Source of the DNA: Pseudomonas turukhanskensis | GTDB taxonomy: Bacteria > Pseudomonadota > Gammaproteobacteria > Pseudomonadales > Pseudomonadaceae | DNA: 64,000 bases | Assembly (NCBI RefSeq): GCF_027922365.1 | Contig: NZ_BSFN01000005.1 | Location: forward strand, 62,001 to 126,000 | Direction of reading: 5' to 3' | Shown: piece after piece, positions 51,243 to 60,038 of the stretch | How positions within the stretch are numbered: the stretch's first letter is position 1 | Layout: each line of letters opens with the position of its first letter | Notes under the pieces: generated by a model | What the model was told of the DNA's origin: nothing | The model's input: only the letters and a program-made list of their open reading frames with translations | The model's database searches: none | Position numbers and translations under genes: made by a program

Positions 51243-51261
51243 GTAACACGCTCCATGAAGC

Positions 51262-51297
51262 AAAAAAGGCCGACCCCCTGAAGGGCCGGCCTTTTTT
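51262..51297. terminator. Terminator after sodB
   Basis: AAAAAAGGCCG ... CGGCCTTTTTT with an inner CCC / GGG stem. It lies between convergent sodB and the metalloprotease gene, and probably serves both. Confidence 0.85.
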
Positions 51298-51312
51298 ATT
51301 GACGATTATGAT

Positions 51313-54300
51313 TTAAGGGAATGGCCATGCAGGCGCACCCGCACTCATATCCAGACGAATAGCCGTGCTGTAGTTGTTGGTCGTATTGTTGGCATAGAAA
51401 AACGCCGGCTGCGCTGGAAAATTGTACGCCGCGACCTGTTGCTGAGCAGCTTCGCTGGTTTTGATACCCCACATCGCAAAGGTTGGGCGTTGATCTCGCT
51501 TGGTCAACCAAGACATGCCGATCAGCAAATTGTCGTTGGCACTACTTCCAGGGCGTGACGCGTAAGTGCTATAGCCAAGTTTGGCCTTGTTGCTGTCCCA
51601 GTCCCCATCGCCCAACAGGCGGTGATGTAGATACATCAGCGTCCAGACATCCCAAGCTTGCGCTGGATTCGACTTCATGTCGGCCCAGTAATGCGCCCAC
51701 TGGGTATAGAACGCCATGCGTTCACCATTTTGAGCCTGATAGGCGGTGTTCACCCAGAGTCGTTTGTACACACCCTCGACAGGGTCTGCCTCGGTGCGGC
51801 CAGCGTTAATCAGATCGAACGCGGAGCGGTAATTGACAACCCGAGGCGATTGATTCGCCCCATACTCATTAAAGATCCGCCAGTTTTTCTGCAGGGGGAA
51901 AATCTGATTGAACACCTCGCCAGAAATGGCGCCGTACACTTGCATACGTGACACCTGCAGGTTATGCCCCAGCTCATGGCTTTCCATCCAACCGCGAGGA
52001 TTCAAACTCGTGCTCTGGTCGTAAGGGTTGCCGCTGCAGCCATCGCCACAACGAGCTCTCGAGTCGACGTTGATGTGCTGGGTCCCCGGCATTCTGTGCA
52101 GTGTCTCGTTTGTGCAGTCCCACCCAAGCGCTTGGCACGCCTGAACAATCGCCGGACTCAGTGGGTATCCCGGCATGGCAAAACCGGCGAGCTTGTAGGC
52201 CCCGCGGACAAACAAGTCGTCGAACTCGTCAATAAAGTTCTGGACACCATTTTTCAAGGCGTTGGCCACCATACTGGCCTTCGCGTGGACCTCCACCGAA
52301 CCACTACGTATCTCCATCCAGTCAAATTTATCCATGCTCCAGACTTGAGTGAAATCAGCAATGGCCTGGCTATTGTCTTCCCCCCAACGGATATCGAGGA
52401 ACGGATGCTGGGCCACACCGACTATTTTGACAGTGACCTGTTGCCCCGGCTTCGCGCCGCTGTAGTGCAGCTGTAATGGACCACCGTATGGAGTTACGAG
52501 AGCCATAGGCATTCCCGGCTGAATACGGATTGGAGGGCTTTTCAGGTAAAACGGACGCACGTATCCGTTGGTCTCCCACAGTCGCGTCGATTCAGGCCAC
52601 TGAGTATTGACGGCAACGCTCAGTGAGGTACCCGCATCAGTCTCGGCGCTTACGAGCAGGCGTTTCCCTGGCACGGCCATACGGCCGATGGCGGTAAATC
52701 CACTTTCCTGAGGCAGGGTAAGGGTCAAGGTCTCCTGCGAAATGGAAGTAGGCATAGACGAGTGGCGGGCGGTAGCGTAAGTACCCAGATCCTTCTGCGC
52801 CGTACCCACAGTGCGCGCATAAGCAATCAGATTGTCCGCGATATAGGCTTCCTGAAATTTGGCCGGGTCCTTGCTCTTGTCCATCGGATAACTAATACCC
52901 TTGCGCACTGTGTCGGCCCATAGCGTCCACAGTCGCAGGCTAGTAGTACCGGGGGTAGAAAACAGGTTTACCCCATTGGCGTTGAATCTATTAATACCTG
53001 CCGACAACGCTTTTACCTGCGCAAAGAACGCCTGCGCACTCGGCAGGTTGGTATCCGACCAGTTGGGATCGGTAGACCAATTACCCTCGGCGATCATCCT
53101 GACGAAATCCGCGTCCTGCGCATAATTAGTAGCCAAGCGGATAGAGTCTGCCGCCGTGCGCGTGGGCGGCACCAGATCCCCCGCCCAATAGTTACCTGGG
53201 TAGGCTCCTGTGACAAACCCAAGCCCTTCAAAGATCTGCTCCGCGCTAGCGGGTGCCCCCCACCCACTGTCGTTGAGATACATAATCGGCACCCCGGCTT
53301 TCATCGCCGATCTGACCGACTGGGACAGAGAACCATCGCCGCGGCCTGCGTTGTCCAGCAACAGCAATTGGACGCGTCCCGCACAACTGGCATCCGATAG
53401 CGCATTACAGTTTGCATTGACCGGCGAAAACCCTGCCAGACGCAGCGCTGAAAGGCTTGCTGTGGCATTGGGCCCTACTATGCTGACATTGAAATTCTCA
53501 GGTACCGTGCCTGCTGGACTGCCGGTAACCAGCCACTGCACGACACGCTTGAACAGAGGCGTGTGCTCGGCAAGGGTAGTCGGCAACACCCTTAGAAGGT
53601 TGTTGCCATACGCAACTGCCCGCCCACCATCGAGCTGACTGATGCTTGCCAGAGGGTTACCACCGTTGCCGATTATCAGCGGAAAGGCGTTGTCCGGAGA
53701 GAGAGGAAGCACGAACTGACTGGAAGCGCCCGGGTTGAATGCGGAGCTTACGCCCTCATACAGGCCTTCAAGCAGTTGCTTGCGGGCCAGAGAGACCCCT
53801 TCGACGTGTTTAAGTAAACGCTCTGCCACCAGTTTGCTGTTGGTCAGTTGCGCGGCATCCCCGCTGACCAGCGCAGCGTCGAGAGCGTTTTTCTGCGCAG
53901 CCTCTGCTGCCGCTGCCTCTGCTGCCGCTGCCTCTGCCGCCGCTGCCTCCGCTGCTGCCGCCTCTGCTGCCGCTGCCTCTGCCGCCGCTGCCTCCGCTGC
54001 TGCCGCCTCTGCTGCCTCTGCTGCCGCTGCATCCGCCTCAGCCTGAGCCTCTTCAGGAGTCAACTCCCGCGGCAAGCCGTAACGGGTTGCCAGGTTGACC
54101 GACTGGCTCCAGTCTCGCGTGCTGGGTACCTGATCATTGTCAAAGCTGTTGCCACCGGTCGGGCCCTGCTGAAGGCCCAAACCGCGAAGAATCTGCCCCG
54201 TCGTGGAGGCAGCGCCGCTGCCCTCGTCATTCACATAAAGCACAGGAACCCCAGCCAACATCAGCGCCTTGATCTTTTCCGATAGCAGAGGGTCACTGGC

Positions 54301-55662
54301 GATTTCGTTATCGATCAACAGCAGCTGAATGCTGCTGGCACAGCTCGAATCAAGGATGGCATTGCAATTGGCGTTGGCCCCCGAAAATCCGGCTGCCTTC
54401 AACCCAGTCAGGGAGGCAGATACGTTGGGGCCAACGAAGCTGATTCTGAAATTCTCGTCTACACGGCCATCGGCGGAACCGGTGATCAGCCACTGAAAAG
54501 CACGCTTGAACAGCGGAATGTGTTCCTTGGCAGTGCTTGGTAACGCCCTTAGCAGGTTGATGCCATACGCAATGGCGCGGCCACCGCCCTGAGTACTGAT
54601 GCTCACCAGCGGGTAACCCTTATCACCGACAATCAACGGAAAACTGGTGGCTGGGGAGCCAGGAATAATCCACTGGCTACCGGCCCCTGGCTGATAGACG
54701 GATTCCTGATCCTTGTACAGATCAGTCAGCAACGTGTTGCGCGCTTCCAAAATCGGCTGCACTTGCTGGGGCAAGCCATACTGGGCCGCCAGGTTGACCG
54801 ACTGGCTCCAGTCTCGCGTGCTGGGTACCTGATCATTGTCAAAGCTGTTACCAAGGGTTGGGCCATGCTGAAGACCCAAACCGCGAAGGATCGGCCCTCC
54901 CATGGCGCCACGGCTACTGCCGAGGTCATTCAGATAAAGCACAGGAACCCCAGCCAACATCAGCGCCTTGATCTTTTCCGATAGCAGAGGGTCACTGGCG
55001 ATTTCGTTATCGATCAACAGCAGCTGAATGCTGCTGGCACAGCTTGAATCAAGGATGGCATTGCAATTGGCGTTAACCCCCGAAAATCCGGCTGCCTTCA
55101 ACCCGGTCAGGGAAGCGGAAACGTTGGGGCCAACGAAGCTGATCCTGAAATTCTCGTTTACACGGCCATCGGCTGAACCGGTCATCAGCCACTGAAAAGC
55201 ACGCTTGAACAGCGGAATATGCTCCTGGGCAGTGCTTGGCAAAGCCCTTAGCAGGTTGATGCCATACGCAATGGCGCGGCCACCGCCCTGAGTACTGATG
55301 CTCACCAGCGGGTAACCCTTGTCACCGACAATCAGGGGAAAGCTGGTGCCAGGATCGCCAGGCATAATCCACTGGCTACCAGTACCAGGGAGATACGCAG
55401 AATTCTGATCTTTATACAAAGTAGTCAGCAGTTTTGTGCGCGCCTCGATAGTCTTTTGTACGCGCTCCTGCATAGCCTGGGATTGGCTTTGTCCTGCCGC
55501 GGTGGCGGGCAAATCTTGAATCATTTGCTCAACGGCGCTGGTCAAGCGACCTGCGGAGGGGGATGCTTCGGAACTTTGTGTTTCAGCCGCTGCGCTAGCC
55601 CCAATGGACAAGCAAACGGCAAGCGCTGAGCGACGAAACAATGGAGTGGATAAACGGCTCAT
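51313..55662 (-). CDS. Secreted M60/IMPa-like zinc metalloprotease with duplicated N-terminal domains
   Basis: 1449 residues. Signal peptide to about residue 26 (CLSIGASAAAE). Two near-identical 233-residue repeats (74-306 and 307-539), an Ala/Glu helix (about 536-590), a third diverged copy (about 617-850), then the peptidase part. Zinc motif H1229-E-L-G-H1233 with E1249 downstream (AISGEVFNQ), as in the M60/M88 group that includes the P. aeruginosa mucin-cleaving IMPa (923 residues). Probably cleaves O-glycosylated proteins; not proven. No secretion partner is adjacent. Confidence 0.88.
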   Translation of the reverse strand: MSRLSTPLFRRSALAVCLSIGASAAAETQSSEASPSAGRLTSAVEQMIQDLPATAAGQSQSQAMQERVQKTIEARTKLLTTLYKDQNSAYLPGTGSQWIMPGDPGTSFPLIVGDKGYPLVSISTQGGGRAIAYGINLLRALPSTAQEHIPLFKRAFQWLMTGSADGRVNENFRISFVGPNVSASLTGLKAAGFSGVNANCNAILDSSCASSIQLLLIDNEIASDPLLSEKIKALMLAGVPVLYLNDLGSSRGAMGGPILRGLGLQHGPTLGNSFDNDQVPSTRDWSQSVNLAAQYGLPQQVQPILEARNTLLTDLYKDQESVYQPGAGSQWIIPGSPATSFPLIVGDKGYPLVSISTQGGGRAIAYGINLLRALPSTAKEHIPLFKRAFQWLITGSADGRVDENFRISFVGPNVSASLTGLKAAGFSGANANCNAILDSSCASSIQLLLIDNEIASDPLLSEKIKALMLAGVPVLYVNDEGSGAASTTGQILRGLGLQQGPTGGNSFDNDQVPSTRDWSQSVNLATRYGLPRELTPEEAQAEADAAAAEAAEAAAAEAAAAEAAAAEAAAAEAAAAEAAAAEAAAAEAAQKNALDAALVSGDAAQLTNSKLVAERLLKHVEGVSLARKQLLEGLYEGVSSAFNPGASSQFVLPLSPDNAFPLIIGNGGNPLASISQLDGGRAVAYGNNLLRVLPTTLAEHTPLFKRVVQWLVTGSPAGTVPENFNVSIVGPNATASLSALRLAGFSPVNANCNALSDASCAGRVQLLLLDNAGRGDGSLSQSVRSAMKAGVPIMYLNDSGWGAPASAEQIFEGLGFVTGAYPGNYWAGDLVPPTRTAADSIRLATNYAQDADFVRMIAEGNWSTDPNWSDTNLPSAQAFFAQVKALSAGINRFNANGVNLFSTPGTTSLRLWTLWADTVRKGISYPMDKSKDPAKFQEAYIADNLIAYARTVGTAQKDLGTYATARHSSMPTSISQETLTLTLPQESGFTAIGRMAVPGKRLLVSAETDAGTSLSVAVNTQWPESTRLWETNGYVRPFYLKSPPIRIQPGMPMALVTPYGGPLQLHYSGAKPGQQVTVKIVGVAQHPFLDIRWGEDNSQAIADFTQVWSMDKFDWMEIRSGSVEVHAKASMVANALKNGVQNFIDEFDDLFVRGAYKLAGFAMPGYPLSPAIVQACQALGWDCTNETLHRMPGTQHINVDSRARCGDGCSGNPYDQSTSLNPRGWMESHELGHNLQVSRMQVYGAISGEVFNQIFPLQKNWRIFNEYGANQSPRVVNYRSAFDLINAGRTEADPVEGVYKRLWVNTAYQAQNGERMAFYTQWAHYWADMKSNPAQAWDVWTLMYLHHRLLGDGDWDSNKAKLGYSTYASRPGSSANDNLLIGMSWLTKRDQRPTFAMWGIKTSEAAQQQVAAYNFPAQPAFFYANNTTNNYSTAIRLDMSAGAPAWPFP
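53893..54057. repeat. Ala/Glu-coding tandem repeat in the metalloprotease gene
   Basis: 15-bp units coding AEAAA, about ten times, with a 45-bp higher-order unit present twice in a row. The protein would form a charged helical spacer between the second and third N-terminal domains. Such repeats change length by slippage. Confidence 0.85.
54046..55443. repeat. 699-bp tandem duplication inside the metalloprotease gene
   Basis: Codons 74-306 (54745-55443) and 307-539 (54046-54744) are near-identical in protein and show long identical DNA stretches, which indicates a recent in-frame duplication. The third copy (residues about 617-850) is clearly older. Confidence 0.85.
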
Positions 55663-56170
55663 AAATCTAACCTGCGTTCGGAGAAGGAGAAACCCATGGG
55701 CTGAACTGCTAGCCCGGGATAACCAAATTCTCCTTCGCGCCGTCAGATAGACTGATCAGAGCCAATTTCAAGTCCTGCAAGGAAATGCTTACAAGCTGGC
55801 AACCGCCCTCCATCCAGGCAAGATTGCTGAGCGCAAGGTGCAGCAAGCGCTGGTCCGCACAACTGCCGGCAAAACACTCCGTTTTTTTAACCGACGCTAA
55901 AGTCTGCTACCCAGCGGTTTACGGATCGGGGCCATTTATCGCAATCTGCGCCGCTGGCTGCAGGAAATATGCTCAGCGGTCTAAAGTTGTGGACAGCTCC
56001 GACGACACAGTTTCATTGCGCCCATATACCGAGCGCAGGGTTGAAAAAAGCGCTGGCCGCCCGCAGTCGCTCTTTGATATTTTCCACCGTGATGGCCCTT
56101 TGACTGCTTCCTCACGATTGCTAATACTCCGTCGGTATGACGCCTGTGGTCTCGATTAAGGAATGGTCAT
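55663..56170. other. 508-base intergenic region
   Basis: Between the divergent metalloprotease and bifA genes. It holds a nested palindrome (GAAGGAGAA / TTCTCCTTC enclosing GGGCT / AGCCC, 55682-55736) close to the metalloprotease start. A 124-codon ORF (55785-56159) lacks a Shine-Dalgarno sequence and protein-like composition, and I do not call it a gene. The rest shows nothing I recognise. Confidence 0.55.
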
Positions 56171-58228
56171 TTGAAGCTGGAACTCAAACACAGCCTGTCG
56201 CTGAAACTACTGCGCGTGGTGTTGTTGTCAGCGCTAGTGGTCGGGGTGCTGTTGAGCTGTGCGCAGATCATGTTCGACGTCTACAAGACGCGACAAGCGA
56301 TCGCCGATGACGCCCACCGTATTCTGGATATGTTTCGCGACCCATCCACCCAGGCCGTTTACAGCCTGGACCGGGAAATGGGCATGCAGGTTATCGAGGG
56401 TCTGTTCCAGAACGAGTCCGTGCGCGTCGCTTCCATTGGCCATCCTAACGAGCCGATGCTGGCGGAAAAATCCCGCGAGCCGATGGTGCGTGCCACCCGC
56501 TGGCTGACCGATCCCATTCTTGGCGACGAAGCCACCTTTACCACCCAACTGGTTGGCCGTGGCCCGTACAGCGAATACTACGGCGACCTCGCCATCACCC
56601 TCGATACCGCGCGCTACGGCCAAGACTTCATCACCAGTTCGGTGATTATTTTCGTCTCCGGCGTGTTGCGAGCCCTGGCCATGGGCCTGGTGCTGTACCT
56701 GGTCTATCACTGGCTGCTGACCAAGCCGCTCTCGAAAATCATCGAGCACCTCACCAACATCAACCCCGACCGCCCCAGCGAGCACAAGCTGCCGATGCTG
56801 CGCGGCAATGAGAAAAACGAACTGGGCCTGTGGATCAACACGGCCAACCAGTTGCTCGCCTCCATCGAACGCAATACCCATTTACGCCGCGAAGCCGAAG
56901 ACAGCCTGCTGCGCATGGCCCAGTACGATTTCCTCACCGGCTTGCCCAACCGCCAGCAACTGCAAACCCAGCTGGACCAGATTTTGGGTGACGCCGGCCG
57001 CCTGCAACGCCGCGTGGCGGTGCTGTGCGTGGGCCTGGACGACTTCAAAGGCATCAACGAGCAATTCAGTTACCAGACCGGCGACCAGTTGCTGCTGGCC
57101 CTGTCCGATCGCCTGCGCAGCCACAGTGGCCGCCTCGGGGCGCTGGCCCGTCTGGGTGGCGACCAGTTTGCCCTGGTACAAGCCGATATCGAACAACCCT
57201 ACGAAGCCGCTGAGCTTGCGCAAAGCGTGCTCGACGACCTGGAAGCACCGTTTTTGCTCGACCAGCAGGAAGTGATGCTGCGCGCCACCATCGGCATCAC
57301 CCTGTTCCCTGAAGACGGCGACAGCACCGAGAAGCTGCTGCAAAAAGCCGAACAGACCATGACCCTGGCCAAGAGCCGTTCGCGCAACCGCTACCAGTTC
57401 TATATCGCCAGCGTCGACAGCGAAATGCGCCGCCGCCGCGAGCTGGAAAAAGACCTGCGCGAAGCCCTGACCCAAGGCCAGCTGCACCTGGTCTACCAAC
57501 CGCAAGTGGACTACCGCGACCACCGCATCGTCGGCGTCGAAGCGCTGTTGCGCTGGCAGCATCCGCAACACGGCCTGGTGCCGCCGGACACCTTCATTCC
57601 GCTGGCCGAACAGAACGGCAGCATCATCCCGATTGGCGAATGGATTCTCGACCAGACCTGCCGCCAGCTGCGCGAATGGCACGACCAGGGCTTTACCGAC
57701 CTGCGCATGGCCATCAACCTGTCTACCGTGCAGCTGCACCACGCCGAGTTGCCGCGGGTGGTGAACAACCTGATGCAGGTGTACCGCCTGCCGCCGCGCA
57801 GCCTGGAACTGGAAGTGACCGAAACCGGCCTGATGGAAGACATCACCACCGCCGCCCAGCACCTGCTCAGCCTGCGCCGCTCCGGCGCACTGATTGCCAT
57901 TGACGACTTTGGAACCGGCTACTCCTCGCTGAGCTACCTGAAAAGCTTGCCGCTGGACAAAATCAAGATCGACAAGAGCTTCGTGCAAGACCTGCTCGAC
58001 GACGAAGACGACGCCACCATCGTGCGCGCCATTATTCAGCTCGGTAAGAGCCTGGGCATGCAGGTGATTGCAGAAGGCGTGGAAACGCTGGAGCAAGAGG
58101 CCTACATCATTGCCCAGGGCTGCCATGAGGGTCAGGGCTACCTGTACAGCAAGCCGCTGCCGGCGCGGGAGCTGACGTTGTTCCTGAAGCAGTCGCGGCG
58201 AATCAGTAACGCCAGTACGACGCTGTAA
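56171..58228 (+). CDS. bifA: BifA: membrane c-di-GMP phosphodiesterase (GGDQF-EAL)
   Basis: 685 residues, TTG start at 56171 with AAGGA eight bases upstream. Two membrane helices flank a periplasmic part (about residues 12-35 and 155-180). A degenerate cyclase domain carries G329-G-D-Q-F333 instead of GGDEF, and an intact EAL domain has E457-A-L-L-R-W and DDFGTGYSSLSYL. In P. aeruginosa BifA degrades c-di-GMP and favours swarming over biofilm. Near full-length identity of layout, size and sodB neighbourhood supports the name. Confidence 0.96.
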   Translation: MKLELKHSLSLKLLRVVLLSALVVGVLLSCAQIMFDVYKTRQAIADDAHRILDMFRDPSTQAVYSLDREMGMQVIEGLFQNESVRVASIGHPNEPMLAEKSREPMVRATRWLTDPILGDEATFTTQLVGRGPYSEYYGDLAITLDTARYGQDFITSSVIIFVSGVLRALAMGLVLYLVYHWLLTKPLSKIIEHLTNINPDRPSEHKLPMLRGNEKNELGLWINTANQLLASIERNTHLRREAEDSLLRMAQYDFLTGLPNRQQLQTQLDQILGDAGRLQRRVAVLCVGLDDFKGINEQFSYQTGDQLLLALSDRLRSHSGRLGALARLGGDQFALVQADIEQPYEAAELAQSVLDDLEAPFLLDQQEVMLRATIGITLFPEDGDSTEKLLQKAEQTMTLAKSRSRNRYQFYIASVDSEMRRRRELEKDLREALTQGQLHLVYQPQVDYRDHRIVGVEALLRWQHPQHGLVPPDTFIPLAEQNGSIIPIGEWILDQTCRQLREWHDQGFTDLRMAINLSTVQLHHAELPRVVNNLMQVYRLPPRSLELEVTETGLMEDITTAAQHLLSLRRSGALIAIDDFGTGYSSLSYLKSLPLDKIKIDKSFVQDLLDDEDDATIVRAIIQLGKSLGMQVIAEGVETLEQEAYIIAQGCHEGQGYLYSKPLPARELTLFLKQSRRISNASTTL

Positions 58229-58241
58229 ACCAGCCCCGATA

Positions 58242-58270
58242 AAAAACGCCCGCGATTGCTGCGGGCGTTT
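58242..58270 (+). terminator. Terminator after bifA
   Basis: AAAAACGCCCGC-GATTGCT-GCGGGCGTTT followed by CTATTTTTG. It lies 13 bases after the bifA stop. Confidence 0.85.
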
Positions 58271-58278
58271 CTATTTTT

Positions 58279-58344
58279 GTAGGGCGTGTTGTGCGCACCA
58301 GGCGTTTCATCGGAGAACGCAACGGTGCGCACAGCACACCCTAC
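58279..58344. repeat. 66-bp palindromic element, second GTAGGG family
   Basis: GTAGGGCGTGTTGTGCGCACC and GGTGCGCACAGCACACCCTAC inverted ends with a short middle. The outer GTAGGG resembles the other family, but the interior is different. Confidence 0.8.
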
Positions 58345-58351
58345 GTCGAGG

Positions 58352-59254
58352 TTAGCCGTGGTAATTCTGCAGCAACCAGTTAATCGCCAACGCCCCCAGC
58401 AAACACACCACCGCCCCCGCAGCCGCCTGCCAATAAAACGCCCGCGCCAATTCATCTTCCCCGGCATTGGAAAGAATAAAGGGCTGCGATGTTTGCGGTC
58501 GGCCCATAAAGTTGGTCGCCGGCCGCGCACTGGTTTGCCGGTGGCGGTCCTCGGCTTCCAACTGCGCCGCCAAGCGCACGCGGTTCCACTCTTGCTCGTC
58601 GAGCTGGCCATCGCCGTTGCTGTCAAAGCGCTGCATCAAGCCTGCGAAGTCGCCCTTCCATTCACGAATCACTTCGCCCTGCGCGGCGTTTACGTCCAGG
58701 CCCTGACGGCCGCCGCCGGTGGTTTTGAAGTCTCCAATGGCGTACAGCGGCTGGCCCACATGCAGGCGTTCTTCCGTATAGCGATAGCCGTCTTCCTGGT
58801 TCAGCAGCAAGGCCAAAAAACTGCTCTGCGCCGGCCCCATCGGATGGCGCGTATTGCCGTACCAAACCTTGCGGGTGGAGGGCCGCACCTGCGCGCCACT
58901 GGGGTCGATCAGGCAGTGGCCGGTGGCATCGCTCAATTGCAGCCAGCCTTCGCTGGTGCGGCTGTCGACCACGCTCCAACTCCGGCTCTTGCCATTGCTG
59001 CGCGACTCCTCGACCTTAATGCGCCACCACAGGCACGGCGTACCGGTGAGCGGTGCAATGATTTGCGGCACCGTGGGCACTTCCTGCAACACACCATAAA
59101 ACTCGACATAGCCCTGGGCGGCCGAGCGAATTTTCGAGGTGGGTGTATCGAGCATATGGCGCGCTTCGCTGAGGCGATTGATGCACCACCAGGCGCCGCC
59201 GCCACACCCGGCCACGGCAAAGCACATAAGGAAAATGAACTGCTGAATATCCAC
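58352..59254 (-). CDS. GIDE-domain membrane protein with an EF-hand
   Basis: 300 residues. An N-terminal hydrophobic helix (IFLMCFAVAGCGGGAWW) is followed by a GIDE/MULAN-like domain (ARHMLDTPTSKIRSAAQGYV, CLWWRIKVEE), a canonical EF-hand loop D211-SNGDGQLDEQ-E222, and a C-terminal membrane helix (about 276-296). Similar domains sit in the mitochondrial E3 ligase MUL1; the bacterial role is unknown. It lies 10 bases after the lemA gene on the same strand, so the two are surely co-transcribed. Confidence 0.8.
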   Translation of the reverse strand: MDIQQFIFLMCFAVAGCGGGAWWCINRLSEARHMLDTPTSKIRSAAQGYVEFYGVLQEVPTVPQIIAPLTGTPCLWWRIKVEESRSNGKSRSWSVVDSRTSEGWLQLSDATGHCLIDPSGAQVRPSTRKVWYGNTRHPMGPAQSSFLALLLNQEDGYRYTEERLHVGQPLYAIGDFKTTGGGRQGLDVNAAQGEVIREWKGDFAGLMQRFDSNGDGQLDEQEWNRVRLAAQLEAEDRHRQTSARPATNFMGRPQTSQPFILSNAGEDELARAFYWQAAAGAVVCLLGALAINWLLQNYHG

Positions 59255-59264
59255 GGCGCAGCGC

Positions 59265-59837
59265 TTAATTAAATAGGGCTTTGACGTCGACGTCGGCCTT
59301 TTCCGCGTCGCTGAATACCAGCAGGTCGGCAGGCTTGAAGTTGAACGCGCGGGCGACGATCACATCGGGGAACTGCTCGATGCGCACGTTGTTGATATTC
59401 ACCGCTTCGTTGTAGAGCTCGCGGCGGTCGGCAATGCCGTTTTCGAGGCCGCTGATACGCTGCTGAAGAAACTGGAAACTCTCGTTGGCTTTGAGTTGCG
59501 GGTAATTTTCCGCCAGGGCGAAGAGCTGCCCGAGGCCGGCACGCAGGCCGCTTTCGGCTTGGCCAACGGCATTGACATCGCCGCGCTCGCGGGCAGTGCC
59601 AACAGCGTTGCGCGCGCTGATCACCTGCTCAAGCGTATTGCGCTCGTGGGCCATGTACTGCTTGCAGGTTTCCACCAGCTTGGGCAATTCATCGTGGCGT
59701 TGCTTGAGCAGCACATCGATGTTCGACCAGGCCTTGGTAACGCCGTGCTTGACGCGCACCAGCGCGTTGTAAACCGACACGGCATACACCGCGATAAAGA
59801 ACAGCACCACCAAAGTGACAACGGCCGTCACGCTCAT
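59265..59837 (-). CDS. LemA family protein
   Basis: 190 residues from ATG 59837 (MSVTAVVTLVVLFFIA), with GGGAG eight bases upstream; in-frame ATGs further upstream are less well placed. One N-terminal membrane helix and a helical bundle with the family signature VKHGVTKAWSNIDVLLKQRH and NYPQLKANESFQFLQ. The function of LemA is unknown. Its pairing with a GIDE-domain gene is recurrent in bacteria. Confidence 0.92.
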   Translation of the reverse strand: MSVTAVVTLVVLFFIAVYAVSVYNALVRVKHGVTKAWSNIDVLLKQRHDELPKLVETCKQYMAHERNTLEQVISARNAVGTARERGDVNAVGQAESGLRAGLGQLFALAENYPQLKANESFQFLQQRISGLENGIADRRELYNEAVNINNVRIEQFPDVIVARAFNFKPADLLVFSDAEKADVDVKALFN

Positions 59838-59956
59838 AGCAGGATCTCCCATCCAAGCAGTACGCAGAGCTTCCATTCTAGCCAGTAACCCTGTTGCAAA
59901 GCAGAACTGACGCACGGCTAAAACATAAAGTTATGGCATAAGGCCTTTGCACAAAA

Positions 59957-59971
59957 TGCAAATCTTTCGCA
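59957..59971. promoter_or_regulatory. Possible Fur-type palindrome before the imelysin gene
   Basis: TGCAAATCTTTCGCA, inside the longer palindrome ATGC ... GCAT, lies about 70 bases before the start. It matches about 9 of 14 positions of the 7-1-7 Fur pattern. The case is weak without the iron-related gene behind it. Confidence 0.3.
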
Positions 59972-60038
59972 TTATGTGTGAGTTTTGCAGCCGAGACAGG
60001 CTGCCTGTTACTCACCTCACGATGCAAAGGACCCCGCC

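Noticed and set aside
53880..54060. CRISPR-like direct repeats
   Set aside because: The repeats are in frame, code Ala/Glu, and have no unique spacers.
55785..56159. 124-codon ORF before bifA
   Set aside because: No Shine-Dalgarno sequence, no recognisable protein features, and it ends at the bifA leader.
56311..56900. Active diguanylate cyclase in BifA
   Set aside because: The signature is GGDQF, so cyclase activity is not expected; the EAL domain is intact.
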